A stretch of DNA of 6,232 nucleotides, from NCBI GenBank assembly GCA_030654555.1, contig JAURXG010000386.1:1-6232 (forward strand), read 5' to 3'. This stretch comes from Aquabacterium sp. (GTDB lineage Bacteria > Pseudomonadota > Gammaproteobacteria > Burkholderiales > Burkholderiaceae_C). This document shows, piece after piece, positions 1-5,556 of this stretch (position 1 is its first letter; every line of letters starts with the position of its first letter). Below the pieces are notes generated by a model that did not search any database, had not been told where the DNA came from, and saw nothing but the letters and a program-made list of their open reading frames with translations. Position numbers and translations under genes: made by a program.

Positions 1-327
1 CGCGCGCCGGGAGCAGCCGCAGGGGTAGGTGGCGCCGACCTGCCGCAGCCGGTCGAGGGCGGCCTGGTAGGCCGCGCCACGGCTGGACTGCCACCACGGC
101 GGCTCGTCGGACTGCAGCCCCAGCGCGGCCAGTTGCCCCAGGATGCGCTCGGCCGCGCCGTCGATGCAGCGCGGCGTGTCCACGTCCTCGATGCGCACCA
201 GCCAGCGGCCGCCATGGGCGCGGGCGTCGAGCCAGCTGGCCAGCGCCGCCACCAGGCTGCCGGCATGCAGCGGGCCGGTGGGCGAGGGCGCGAAGCGGCC
301 CCGATAACCCGCGCTGCCGCCCGCCAT
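1..327 (-). CDS. gluQ: Glutamyl-queuosine tRNA(Asp) synthetase (GluQ-RS), N-terminal 109 residues, partial at window edge
   Basis: GluQ-RS is a shortened paralogue of glutamyl-tRNA synthetase. It activates glutamate and attaches it to queuosine at wobble position 34 of tRNA(Asp), in the cytoplasm. My translation of the minus strand begins MAGGSAGYRGRFAPSPTG and continues with the class I signature HAGS at residues 21-24, the GluQ form of the HIGH motif. RWLVRIEDVDTPR follows at 41-53, a hallmark of Glu/GluQ synthetases. A C-x-C pair at 103/105 matches the first two zinc ligands of E. coli YadB. The gene is open to base 1, so about two thirds is missing, including the KMSK-like region, assuming the usual length near 300 residues. 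The ATG shares its A with the TGA stop of the upstream LysR gene (TGATG), which suggests translational coupling. A GGAG lies only two bases before the ATG, too close to be a good ribosome site. A plain truncated GltX is less likely given the HxGS motif and the immediate RGRFAPSPTG start. Confidence 0.9.
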   Translation of the reverse strand, partial: MAGGSAGYRGRFAPSPTGPLHAGSLVAALASWLDARAHGGRWLVRIEDVDTPRCIDGAAERILGQLAALGLQSDEPPWWQSSRGAAYQAALDRLRQVGATYPCGCSRRA

Positions 328-1334
328 CACTCCAGCGGCACCGGCAGGCCCACGTGGCGCTCCAGCAGCGCGCGGCGGGTGGTCGGGCTTTCGAGCTGGT
401 TGAGCCACCACTGCAGCGCCAGGCCCTGCGGCGCCTTGCGCGGCTGCGGCGTGGCGGCGGCGCGCCAGGCATAGCCGAACTGCGCCGGCAGCCGCGCGCG
501 CTGCACCGCCTGGGCCACCAGGCGGCCGGTGCGCAGGTGCTCGCGCACCATCGGCTCGGGCACGAAACCGCAGCCCAGGCAGCGCAGCAGCGCCTCGATC
601 TTGCCGGCCATGGTCGGCACCGTCAGCACGTCCTGGCCGGGCAGCAGGTTGACCGTGACCGGCGCCACGCGCTGGGCCGAATCGGCCACCGCCACCGCGC
701 GGTGGGCCATGATCTGCGCGTCGGACAGCGGCGCTTCGGCCGCCGCCAGCGGGTGGTGCGGCGCCATCGCGAAGACGAAGTCCACCGCGCCCAGCAGGCG
801 CAGCTCGATGCCCTGCTGAGGTGGTGCATTCATCATCACGCCGATGGCCAGGTCGGCCTGGCCGCTGACCAGCGCCTCCCACAGCCCGGCCAGGATCTCG
901 CTGCGCAGGCGCAGGCGGGTGCCGGGGCCGGCGGGGGCGGCCGGGCTGCCGTCCTCCTGGCGCTGGGCATAGAAGCCCTCGACCAGCACGAACAGGGTCA
1001 GGCGCGAGATCACGCCGTCGGCGGCCACGGTCAGCTCGCTCTCCCAGCCGGTGGCCACGCGGCGCACGCGGTTGGCCACGGCATCCATCTCCACCAGCAG
1101 GCGGCGGCCTTCGTCCAGCAGCTCCTGCCCGGCGGCGGTGAGCTGGGCCTGGCGCGACTTGCGGTCGAACAGCAGCACGTCGAGTGCGTCCTCGAGCTGG
1201 CGCACGCTGTAGGTCAGTGCCGACGGCACACGGCCCATCTCGCGTGCCGCGGCGGCAAAGCTGCCGGTGCGGGCGATGATGTCCATCATCTGCAGGGCAT
1301 CGGGTGTCAGGGCGTTGCGGCGGGGGGCGGTCAT
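327..1334 (-). CDS. LysR-family transcriptional regulator, YhaJ-like
   Basis: This 335-residue DNA-binding regulator has the full LysR layout. The N-terminal winged helix-turn-helix spans residues 9-68; its recognition segment (SFAAAAREMGRVPSALTYSV, 25-44) and the ELDVLLFDR-like wing (DALDVLLFDR, 49-58) are typical. A linker helix covers about 68-95. The effector-binding domain runs from about 98 to 320, with the LR-SEILAGLWEALVSGQADLAIG stretch at 143-165. From memory the order of motifs closely follows E. coli YhaJ, including GRVPSAL, a GWES/GWET motif and IAVADTA-like AVAVADSA. A proline/alanine/glycine-rich insert at about 126-139 is not in YhaJ as I recall it. The gene is divergent from the pirin gene across a 95-base gap, the classic arrangement for a LysR regulator controlling its neighbour and itself. 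Its stop overlaps the gluQ start. No convincing ribosome site precedes the ATG; a -10-like TAAGAT lies nine bases upstream. The inducer is not deducible. Confidence 0.95.
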   Translation of the reverse strand: MTAPRRNALTPDALQMMDIIARTGSFAAAAREMGRVPSALTYSVRQLEDALDVLLFDRKSRQAQLTAAGQELLDEGRRLLVEMDAVANRVRRVATGWESELTVAADGVISRLTLFVLVEGFYAQRQEDGSPAAPAGPGTRLRLRSEILAGLWEALVSGQADLAIGVMMNAPPQQGIELRLLGAVDFVFAMAPHHPLAAAEAPLSDAQIMAHRAVAVADSAQRVAPVTVNLLPGQDVLTVPTMAGKIEALLRCLGCGFVPEPMVREHLRTGRLVAQAVQRARLPAQFGYAWRAAATPQPRKAPQGLALQWWLNQLESPTTRRALLERHVGLPVPLE

Positions 1335-1340
1335 CGTGGC

Positions 1341-1367
1341 TTCATCTTATTTGAACGCCCGCTTCAA
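1341..1367. promoter_or_regulatory. Candidate LysR operator: three alternating TTCA/TGAA half-sites at 11-base spacing
   Basis: Half-sites are TTCA at 1341-1344, TGAA at 1352-1355 and TTCA at 1363-1366, each pair separated by exactly seven bases. The first pair contains TCA-N7-TGA, which satisfies the known LysR T-N11-A dyad. The second pair extends to a perfect TTGAA-N7-TTCAA inverted repeat at 1351-1367. The 11-base period places all half-sites on roughly one helix face. The block is the most AT-rich stretch in the divergent gap. It overlaps a possible minus-strand promoter, TTGGGC (1368-1373), 18-base spacer, TAAGAT (1344-1349), which would fit autorepression of the LysR gene. A matching plus-strand promoter for the pirin gene is not clear. 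Confidence 0.55.
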
Positions 1368-1373
1368 GCCCAA
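1344..1373 (-). promoter_or_regulatory. Possible promoter of the LysR gene
   Basis: Read on the minus strand, TTGGGC at 1373-1368 is a weak -35 (TTG matches) and TAAGAT at 1349-1344 is a fair -10, separated by 18 bases. Transcription would begin near 1337, leaving a leader of only about three bases before the ATG at 1334. That agrees with the absence of a ribosome binding site. The candidate operator half-sites lie within this promoter. This is inferred from consensus matching only. Confidence 0.35.
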
Positions 1374-1415
1374 CGGCAGCCGCTGGCGGGTGGGCGGTGC
1401 GACCATGTGGCCCTC

Positions 1416-1421
1416 AAGGAG
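1416..1421 (+). promoter_or_regulatory. Ribosome binding site that fixes the pirin start
   Basis: AAGGAG ends eight bases before the ATG at 1430. It supports that codon over the in-frame GTG at 1397, which would add 11 residues before the conserved MITLRR start of the pirin family and has no comparable site upstream. Confidence 0.85.
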
Positions 1422-1429
1422 ACCTCGAC

Positions 1430-2131
<702 letters not shown>

Positions 2132-2135
2132 GTCA

Positions 2136-2165
2136 GCGCCTGGCCGCAGGCTTGCGGGCAGGCGC
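2136..2165 (+). terminator. Strong GC-rich hairpin after the pirin gene, no T tract
   Basis: Beginning four bases after the pirin stop, GCGCCTG at 2136-2142 pairs with CAGGCGC at 2159-2165. One G/G mismatch (2143/2158) follows, then CCGCA at 2144-2148 pairs with TGCGG at 2153-2157 around a GGCT tetraloop. This gives 12 base pairs in 30 bases. No run of T follows, so it is not a canonical intrinsic terminator. In high-GC Proteobacteria such hairpins can end or protect transcripts. Its position between two genes with separate signals supports a 3'-end role. Confidence 0.5.
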
Positions 2166-2188
2166 CGGCGCGCCCACCGTGCGGGCCG

Positions 2189-2200
2189 GGCCCGCGGGCC
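2189..2200. repeat. 12-base perfect palindrome upstream of the DUF599 gene
   Basis: GGCCCGCGGGCC reads identically on both strands and lies just before the -10-like TACAGT at 2207, where a -35 or an operator would be expected. The local sequence is almost pure G and C, so a chance palindrome is quite possible. Confidence 0.25.
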
Positions 2201-2206
2201 AGCCGC

Positions 2207-2212
2207 TACAGT
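2207..2212 (+). promoter_or_regulatory. -10-like element for the DUF599 gene
   Basis: TACAGT matches the TATAAT consensus at four positions, and its last base is eight bases before the ATG at 2221. Transcription would begin around 2219-2221, giving little or no leader, which fits the lack of a ribosome site here. No good -35 lies 16-18 bases upstream; that position falls in the GC palindrome block. Confidence 0.35.
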
Positions 2213-2220
2213 GCAGCGCC

Positions 2221-2937
2221 ATGGACCTGCTGCCCAAACCCCTGCTGCTGCTGCCCTGGCCCGACTGGCTGGCGCTGCTGATGTTCTTCTGCGGCTGGGT
2301 GGGTTATGCGCACTGGGCCAGGCGCTGGGCCACCGCGCGGCCGTCGATCCTGGCCACCACCAACCAGTGGCGGCGCCACTGGATGCTGCAGGCCACCTAT
2401 CGCGAGAACCGCATGGTCGATGCCGCGGTCACGCAGAGCCTGTCGGCCAGCCCGTCGTTCTTCGCCTCGACCAGCATCCTGATCATCGGCGGCCTGCTGG
2501 CCGCGCTGGGCGCCACCGAAAAGGCCAGCGGCCTGGTGCAGGAGATCCCGTTCGCCGTGCGCACGTCCGAGCTGGTGTTCGACCTCAAGCTGGGGCTGCT
2601 GGCGGGCATCTTCGTGCACGCCTTCTTCCGCTTCACCTGGAGCCTGCGGCAGTACAGCTTCGGCGCCATCATCGTGGCCGCCGCGCCCGAGGCCAAGCAG
2701 ATCAGCGACGAGGCCCAGCGCGAAGCCTTTGCCGACCGCGCCGGCCGGGTGATGGGCCTGGCGGCCGAGACCTTCAACGACGGGCTGCGCGCCTACTACC
2801 TGTCGTTTGCCGCGGTGGCCTGGTTCTTCTCGGCCTGGGCCTTCATGGCCGCCACCGGGGCGGTGCTGTGGGTGCTGTACCGGCGCGAGTTCCACTCCGA
2901 GGTGCTGGTCGCCCTGCGCACCGGGCTGCCGCGCTGA
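2221..2937 (+). CDS. DUF599 family inner-membrane protein
   Basis: This predicted 238-residue inner-membrane protein has no known function. Four hydrophobic segments are visible at about 15-33, 79-98, 121-140 and 195-219. Two stretches recur across DUF599 proteins as I know them. The first is RRHWMLQATYRENRMVDAAV (51-70), leading into FFASTSILIIGGLLAALGAT. The second is FFRFTWSLRQYSFGAIIVAAAPE (135-157). The segment ISDEAQREAFADRAGRVMGLAAETFNDGLRAYY (161-193) is a polar cytoplasmic or periplasmic helix region carrying a conserved-looking FNDGLRAYY. I chose the ATG at 2221 because the protein then begins shortly before the first membrane helix. An in-frame TTG at 2152 would add 23 residues lying inside the upstream hairpin. 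The gene has its own -10-like element. It converges on the hydrolase gene with no bases between the two stops. No partner is suggested by context. Confidence 0.88.
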   Translation: MDLLPKPLLLLPWPDWLALLMFFCGWVGYAHWARRWATARPSILATTNQWRRHWMLQATYRENRMVDAAVTQSLSASPSFFASTSILIIGGLLAALGATEKASGLVQEIPFAVRTSELVFDLKLGLLAGIFVHAFFRFTWSLRQYSFGAIIVAAAPEAKQISDEAQREAFADRAGRVMGLAAETFNDGLRAYYLSFAAVAWFFSAWAFMAATGAVLWVLYRREFHSEVLVALRTGLPR

Positions 2938-2943
2938 TCAGCG
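2932..2943. repeat. Perfect 12-base palindrome carrying both stop codons of convergent genes
   Basis: CGCTGATCAGCG is self-complementary. Its centre TGATCA provides the TGA of the DUF599 gene on the plus strand (2935-2937) and the TGA of the hydrolase on the minus strand (2938-2940). There is no room for a separate terminator for either gene, so each transcript must run antisense into the other unless it ends inside the coding region. Confidence 0.6.
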
Positions 2944-3900
2944 TGGGGCCGATGCGGCGGCCAGGAACGCCTGCACCGCCGCCACCGTGCGCACCGGGTC
3001 TTCTTCCTGCGGCACATGGCCCAGGTCGTCGAACACCAGGCGCCGGCTGCCGGCGATGTCGGCCTCGAAGCGCTGCGCCAGCGCGGGCGCGATGATGCGG
3101 TCGCGCCCGCCCCACAGGATCAGCGTGGGCGCGCTGATGCCGGTGACCCGCTGCACGCCTTCATCCGCTGACCACTGCTGCGCGCGCTGCACCAGCGCGG
3201 CGCGGTTGCCGGCGCGCAGCGTCAGCTCGAAGTAGCGGTCGACCAGTGCGTCGTTGATCTTCGCCGGATCGCCATACACCGCATGCAGGCCCTGCACGAT
3301 GATCGGCCGCGGCAGCAGGTGCTCGGCAACCCGGCCCAGCACCGGCAGGCGGGCGATCTGCCAGCCCAGGGGGATGTTGGTGGCGGTGATCGGGTAGCCG
3401 GCCGCATCCACCAGCACCAGCTGGGCCACGCGCTGCGGCGCGGCGGCGGCGATGCGCCAGGCCACCTCACCGCCCAGCGAGTTGCCGGCCACCACGAAGC
3501 GCTGCACCGCCAGCTGGTCCAGCAGATCGAGCACGAAGCGCGCGTAGTTCGCGCCGGTGTAGGTCTGGCCGGCGTAGCTGCCGGCAAACGGCCCGGTCAG
3601 GCCGAAGGCCGGCAGGTCGAGGCTGATCACCCGGCGCTGGCCACGCAGCGCCCGGGCCCAGCCCTCCCAGGTGTGCAGGCTGGCCGAGGTGCCGTGCAGC
3701 AGCACGATGGGCGTGGGGTCGCTCTTCGGCCCCTCGTCGCGGTAGTGCACCAGCTGGCCCTTCAGGTCGATGAACTCCGACGGCGGCGGCGCCCAGCGGG
3801 CCACCAGCGTCTCGACCGCCCGGTCGGGCGCGCGCACCAGCGGGATAGCCAGCGCCGACAGCATCAGCAGCACGCCGAGCAGGCGCAGCAGCAGGCCCAT
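2938..3900 (-). CDS. Membrane-anchored alpha/beta hydrolase
   Basis: This 320-residue alpha/beta-hydrolase-fold enzyme has all the expected active-site parts. The oxyanion-hole motif is LLHGTSASLHTW (67-78) and the nucleophile elbow is GNSLGG with Ser141. The acid is Asp267 in ILWGGRDRII and the base is His295 in DDLGHVPQEEDP. A cap domain lies between, about 170-245. Residues 3-22 are strongly hydrophobic (LLLRLLGVLLMLSALAIPLV) and lack a clear cleavage site, so I expect a signal anchor with the catalytic domain in the periplasm. The pattern resembles haloalkane dehalogenase / 2-hydroxymuconate-semialdehyde hydrolase relatives and many uncharacterised esterases; the substrate cannot be read from sequence. 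Its ATG shares a base with the trhO stop (TGATG). A GGAG lies about eleven bases upstream, inside trhO, which is rather far, so coupled translation is likely. Function alongside a tRNA hydroxylase is not obvious; the pairing may be only transcriptional. Confidence 0.92.
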   Translation of the reverse strand: MGLLLRLLGVLLMLSALAIPLVRAPDRAVETLVARWAPPPSEFIDLKGQLVHYRDEGPKSDPTPIVLLHGTSASLHTWEGWARALRGQRRVISLDLPAFGLTGPFAGSYAGQTYTGANYARFVLDLLDQLAVQRFVVAGNSLGGEVAWRIAAAAPQRVAQLVLVDAAGYPITATNIPLGWQIARLPVLGRVAEHLLPRPIIVQGLHAVYGDPAKINDALVDRYFELTLRAGNRAALVQRAQQWSADEGVQRVTGISAPTLILWGGRDRIIAPALAQRFEADIAGSRRLVFDDLGHVPQEEDPVRTVAAVQAFLAAASAPR

Positions 3901-4655
3901 CAGGCGGCGCGCTCCGGGGCGGCCCGCAAGGCCGGATCGAGTTCCACCCGCTCGTCGAACACGAAGCAGTGGCCACGCCAGCCGGGTGCCGCGCCCGCGG
4001 TGTCCTCGAAGTATTTCAGGATGCCGCCCTCGAGCTGCCAGCTGTGGTCCAGCCCCAGTTGCTGCATCACCAGCGCGGCCTTCTCGCAGCGGATGCCGCC
4101 GGTGCAGTAGCTGACCACGGTGTGCCCGGCGAACTGATCGCGGTGCGCGGCCAGCGCGGCCGGAAAGTCGCTGAACCTGCGCAGCCGCCAGTCCACCGCG
4201 CCCTCGAAGGCGCCGGCATCCACCTCGAAGTCATTGCGCGTGTCCAGCAGCTTGATCGGCCGGCCCTCGTCGCAATGCCCCTGGGTGATCCAGCGCGCCA
4301 GCGTCGCCGCCGGCACTGCGGGCGCCCGGCCGGCGGCGGGGCGGACGGCCGGCTGGTTCATGCGGATGATCTCGCGCTTGACCTTGACCTTCAGGCGCTG
4401 GAAGGGCTGCGTCGCGCTCCAGCTTTCCTTGGGCACCAGACCGGCCAGGCGTGCATCGGCGTCGAGCATGGCCCGCCACGCGGCCACGCCCTCGGGCGGG
4501 CCGGCCAGGCACAGGTTGATGCCTTCTTCGGCCAGCAGCACCGTGCCCTTCAGGCCCCCGGCGTCGGCCTGTTGCCACAGCCGATCGCGCAGCCCGGGCA
4601 GGTCGTCGAGCGGCACGAAGCGGTAGCAGGCGATGTTGAGGATGTCGGCGGTCAC
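3900..4655 (-). CDS. trhO: tRNA uridine(34) hydroxylase TrhO (YceA/UPF0176, rhodanese family), short form
   Basis: TrhO uses molecular oxygen to hydroxylate U34 of several tRNAs to 5-hydroxyuridine, the first step to cmo5U/mcmo5U-type wobble modifications. The N-terminal UPF0176 domain (about 5-100) is clear from ILNIACYRFVPL, GLKGTVLLAEEGINLCLAG (34-52) and LKVKVKREIIRM (88-99). The rhodanese domain (about 112-220) has LLDTRNDFEVDAGAFEGAVD and the active loop YCTGGIRCEKA. That places the catalytic cysteine at Cys184 and a second conserved cysteine at Cys190. HCFVFDERV at 229-237 ends the conserved core. At 251 residues it lacks the cysteine-rich tail of the roughly 350-residue E. coli protein, a form I believe is common in Betaproteobacteria. 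The start is GTG at 4655, because the upstream ATG at 4663 is out of frame and reaches a TGA after three codons. Downstream it overlaps the hydrolase gene by one base. Confidence 0.93.
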   Translation of the reverse strand: MTADILNIACYRFVPLDDLPGLRDRLWQQADAGGLKGTVLLAEEGINLCLAGPPEGVAAWRAMLDADARLAGLVPKESWSATQPFQRLKVKVKREIIRMNQPAVRPAAGRAPAVPAATLARWITQGHCDEGRPIKLLDTRNDFEVDAGAFEGAVDWRLRRFSDFPAALAAHRDQFAGHTVVSYCTGGIRCEKAALVMQQLGLDHSWQLEGGILKYFEDTAGAAPGWRGHCFVFDERVELDPALRAAPERAA

Positions 4656-4661
4656 CCCGGC

Positions 4662-4667
4662 ATTTTA
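4662..4667 (-). promoter_or_regulatory. -10-like element for trhO, predicting a leaderless mRNA
   Basis: On the minus strand, TAAAAT at 4667-4662 matches five of six bases of the -10 consensus. With the usual -7 position for its last base, the transcript would start at 4655, exactly on the GTG start codon. No ribosome binding site is present. No convincing -35 lies at 16-18 bases. This stands out because the surrounding DNA is very GC-rich. Confidence 0.45.
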
Positions 4668-4759
4668 GAAGCGCCGTTGCGCGCATCGGCCTTGATCCAG
4701 ATCGCCTCGGCCGGGCCGGCAAGGGATAGCGTTCTGTTGTGGCGAATGTTCAGATCAAA

Positions 4760-4767
4760 GGGGGAGG
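4760..4767 (+). promoter_or_regulatory. Strong ribosome binding site that fixes the first lipoprotein start
   Basis: GGGGGAGG ends five bases before the ATG at 4773. An in-frame ATG at 4746 would add nine residues and lies upstream of this site, so 4773 is preferred. It is also the better fit for a normal lipoprotein signal length. Confidence 0.85.
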
Positions 4768-4772
4768 ATTCG

Positions 4773-5525
4773 ATGCGCACAAACAGCAGACCAAGCCGGC
4801 GTGCCGGTGGGCTGTGCTTGGTCATGGGGGCATTGCTGGCGCTGCAGGGCTGCGCGTCCATCGTCTCGGGCTCGACCCAGGTGGTGTCGGTCGATACGCC
4901 GGGCTGCCCCGGGGCGCGTTGCGAGTTGAGCAACGACAAGGGCAAGTATTTCGTGACCAGCACGCCCGGCACCGTGACGCTGGGCCGCTCGTACAACAAC
5001 CTGCAGGTGACCTGCACCCGCGAGGGCGCCAGCAGCGATCCGGTGAGCGTGGCCTCGACCACCAAGGGCATGGCCTTCGGCAACATCCTGATCGGTGGGG
5101 TGATCGGCGCCGGGGTGGACGTCAGCACGGGTGCCGCCTACGACTACCCGCAATTCATCACCGTGCCGATGCAATGCGGGCCGGGCGCCGCCCCAGCGGT
5201 GGCTGCGGCCCCCGCTGCGCCGGCGCCGGTGCGCCTGGGGCTGCAGGTCGAGCGGCTGACCGCCGCTGACGGTGCCGCAGCGCCACCGGGTGTGCGCATC
5301 CTGCAGGTGGCGCCGCAATCGCCCGCCGAGCTGGCCGGCTTGAAGGCGGGCGACGTGATCCTGCAGGTCAACGGCGTGGCGCTGCGCGACCCGGACGACC
5401 TGGCCGCACGCGTGGCCGCGGCGTCGGCTGCGACGGATGCCGCACGCGAACTGCAACTGCTGCTGCGCCGGGGTGCCGAGGACCTGACGCTGCGTCTGGC
5501 CTTGCCGCCGGCGGCGGCGCGCTGA
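4773..5525 (+). CDS. Predicted lipoprotein with PEGA-like domain fused to a C-terminal PDZ domain
   Basis: This 250-residue protein begins with a positively charged n-region (RTNSRPSRR), a hydrophobic core (GGLCLVMGALLAL) and the lipobox LQGC, giving lipid-modified Cys27 and a mature protein starting CASIVSGSTQVVSV. The +2 residue is Ala, so outer-membrane sorting is expected. Residues 28-135 resemble small envelope lipoproteins with a PEGA-like beta sandwich: DTPGCPGARCELSNDKGKYF, TPGTVTLGRSYNNLQVTC, then a glycine-rich hydrophobic stretch, FGNILIGGVIGAGVDVSTGAAYDYP (103-127). Cys45, Cys50, Cys81 and Cys135 could form disulfides in the periplasm. An alanine/proline linker covers about 137-153. 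A PDZ domain follows at about 155-245, shown by GVRILQVAPQSPAELAGLKAGDVILQVNGVALRDPDDL, but no protease domain is attached. PDZ domains usually bind C-terminal peptides, so a tethering or scaffold role is a fair guess. It is followed 31 bases later by a second lipoprotein gene, probably in one operon. Confidence 0.85.
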   Translation: MRTNSRPSRRAGGLCLVMGALLALQGCASIVSGSTQVVSVDTPGCPGARCELSNDKGKYFVTSTPGTVTLGRSYNNLQVTCTREGASSDPVSVASTTKGMAFGNILIGGVIGAGVDVSTGAAYDYPQFITVPMQCGPGAAPAVAAAPAAPAPVRLGLQVERLTAADGAAAPPGVRILQVAPQSPAELAGLKAGDVILQVNGVALRDPDDLAARVAAASAATDAARELQLLLRRGAEDLTLRLALPPAAAR

Positions 5526-5545
5526 AACCCTTCCTCGGTTTGTCG

Positions 5546-5551
5546 AAAGGA
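5546..5551 (+). promoter_or_regulatory. Ribosome binding site of the second lipoprotein gene
   Basis: AAAGGA ends five bases before the ATG at 5557 and sits in the 31-base gap after the previous stop. The gap has no visible terminator or promoter, which supports co-transcription with the upstream lipoprotein. Confidence 0.75.
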
Positions 5552-5556
5552 CCCTC

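Larger units (their letters stand above)
4656..4772. other. Divergent intergenic region between trhO and the lipoprotein unit
   Basis: This 117-base gap must hold promoters for both directions. It contains the TAAAAT element for trhO near its left end and the lipoprotein ribosome site at its right end. Base composition is lower in GC than the flanking genes, notably around 4721-4770. TTGATC at 4692-4697 and GATCAA at 4753-4758 form a widely spaced inverted repeat, and CAGATC occurs twice (4698-4703 and 4751-4756). I could not assign a -35/-10 pair for the plus-strand unit with confidence. Confidence 0.5.

Noticed and set aside
133..474. Plus-strand ORF of 113 codons at the left edge
   Set aside because: It is antisense to gluQ and the end of the LysR gene, both of which have family motifs; the ORF itself has none.
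2206..2895. Minus-strand ORF of 229 codons opposite the DUF599 gene
   Set aside because: Gly/Gln/His-rich shadow translation; the plus-strand frame has four membrane helices and DUF599 motifs.
3283..4110. Plus-strand ORF of 275 codons across the hydrolase and trhO
   Set aside because: It spans two well-supported minus-strand genes and has a biased, motif-free product.
4692..4758. TTGATC / GATCAA inverted repeat as a riboswitch or operator
   Set aside because: Only six bases per arm with 55 bases between, and no supporting secondary structure was evident by eye.
3969..4772. Long in-frame upstream extension of the first lipoprotein
   Set aside because: This part is antisense to trhO and would bury the lipoprotein signal peptide in the middle of the protein; the strong ribosome site at 4760-4767 marks the real start.
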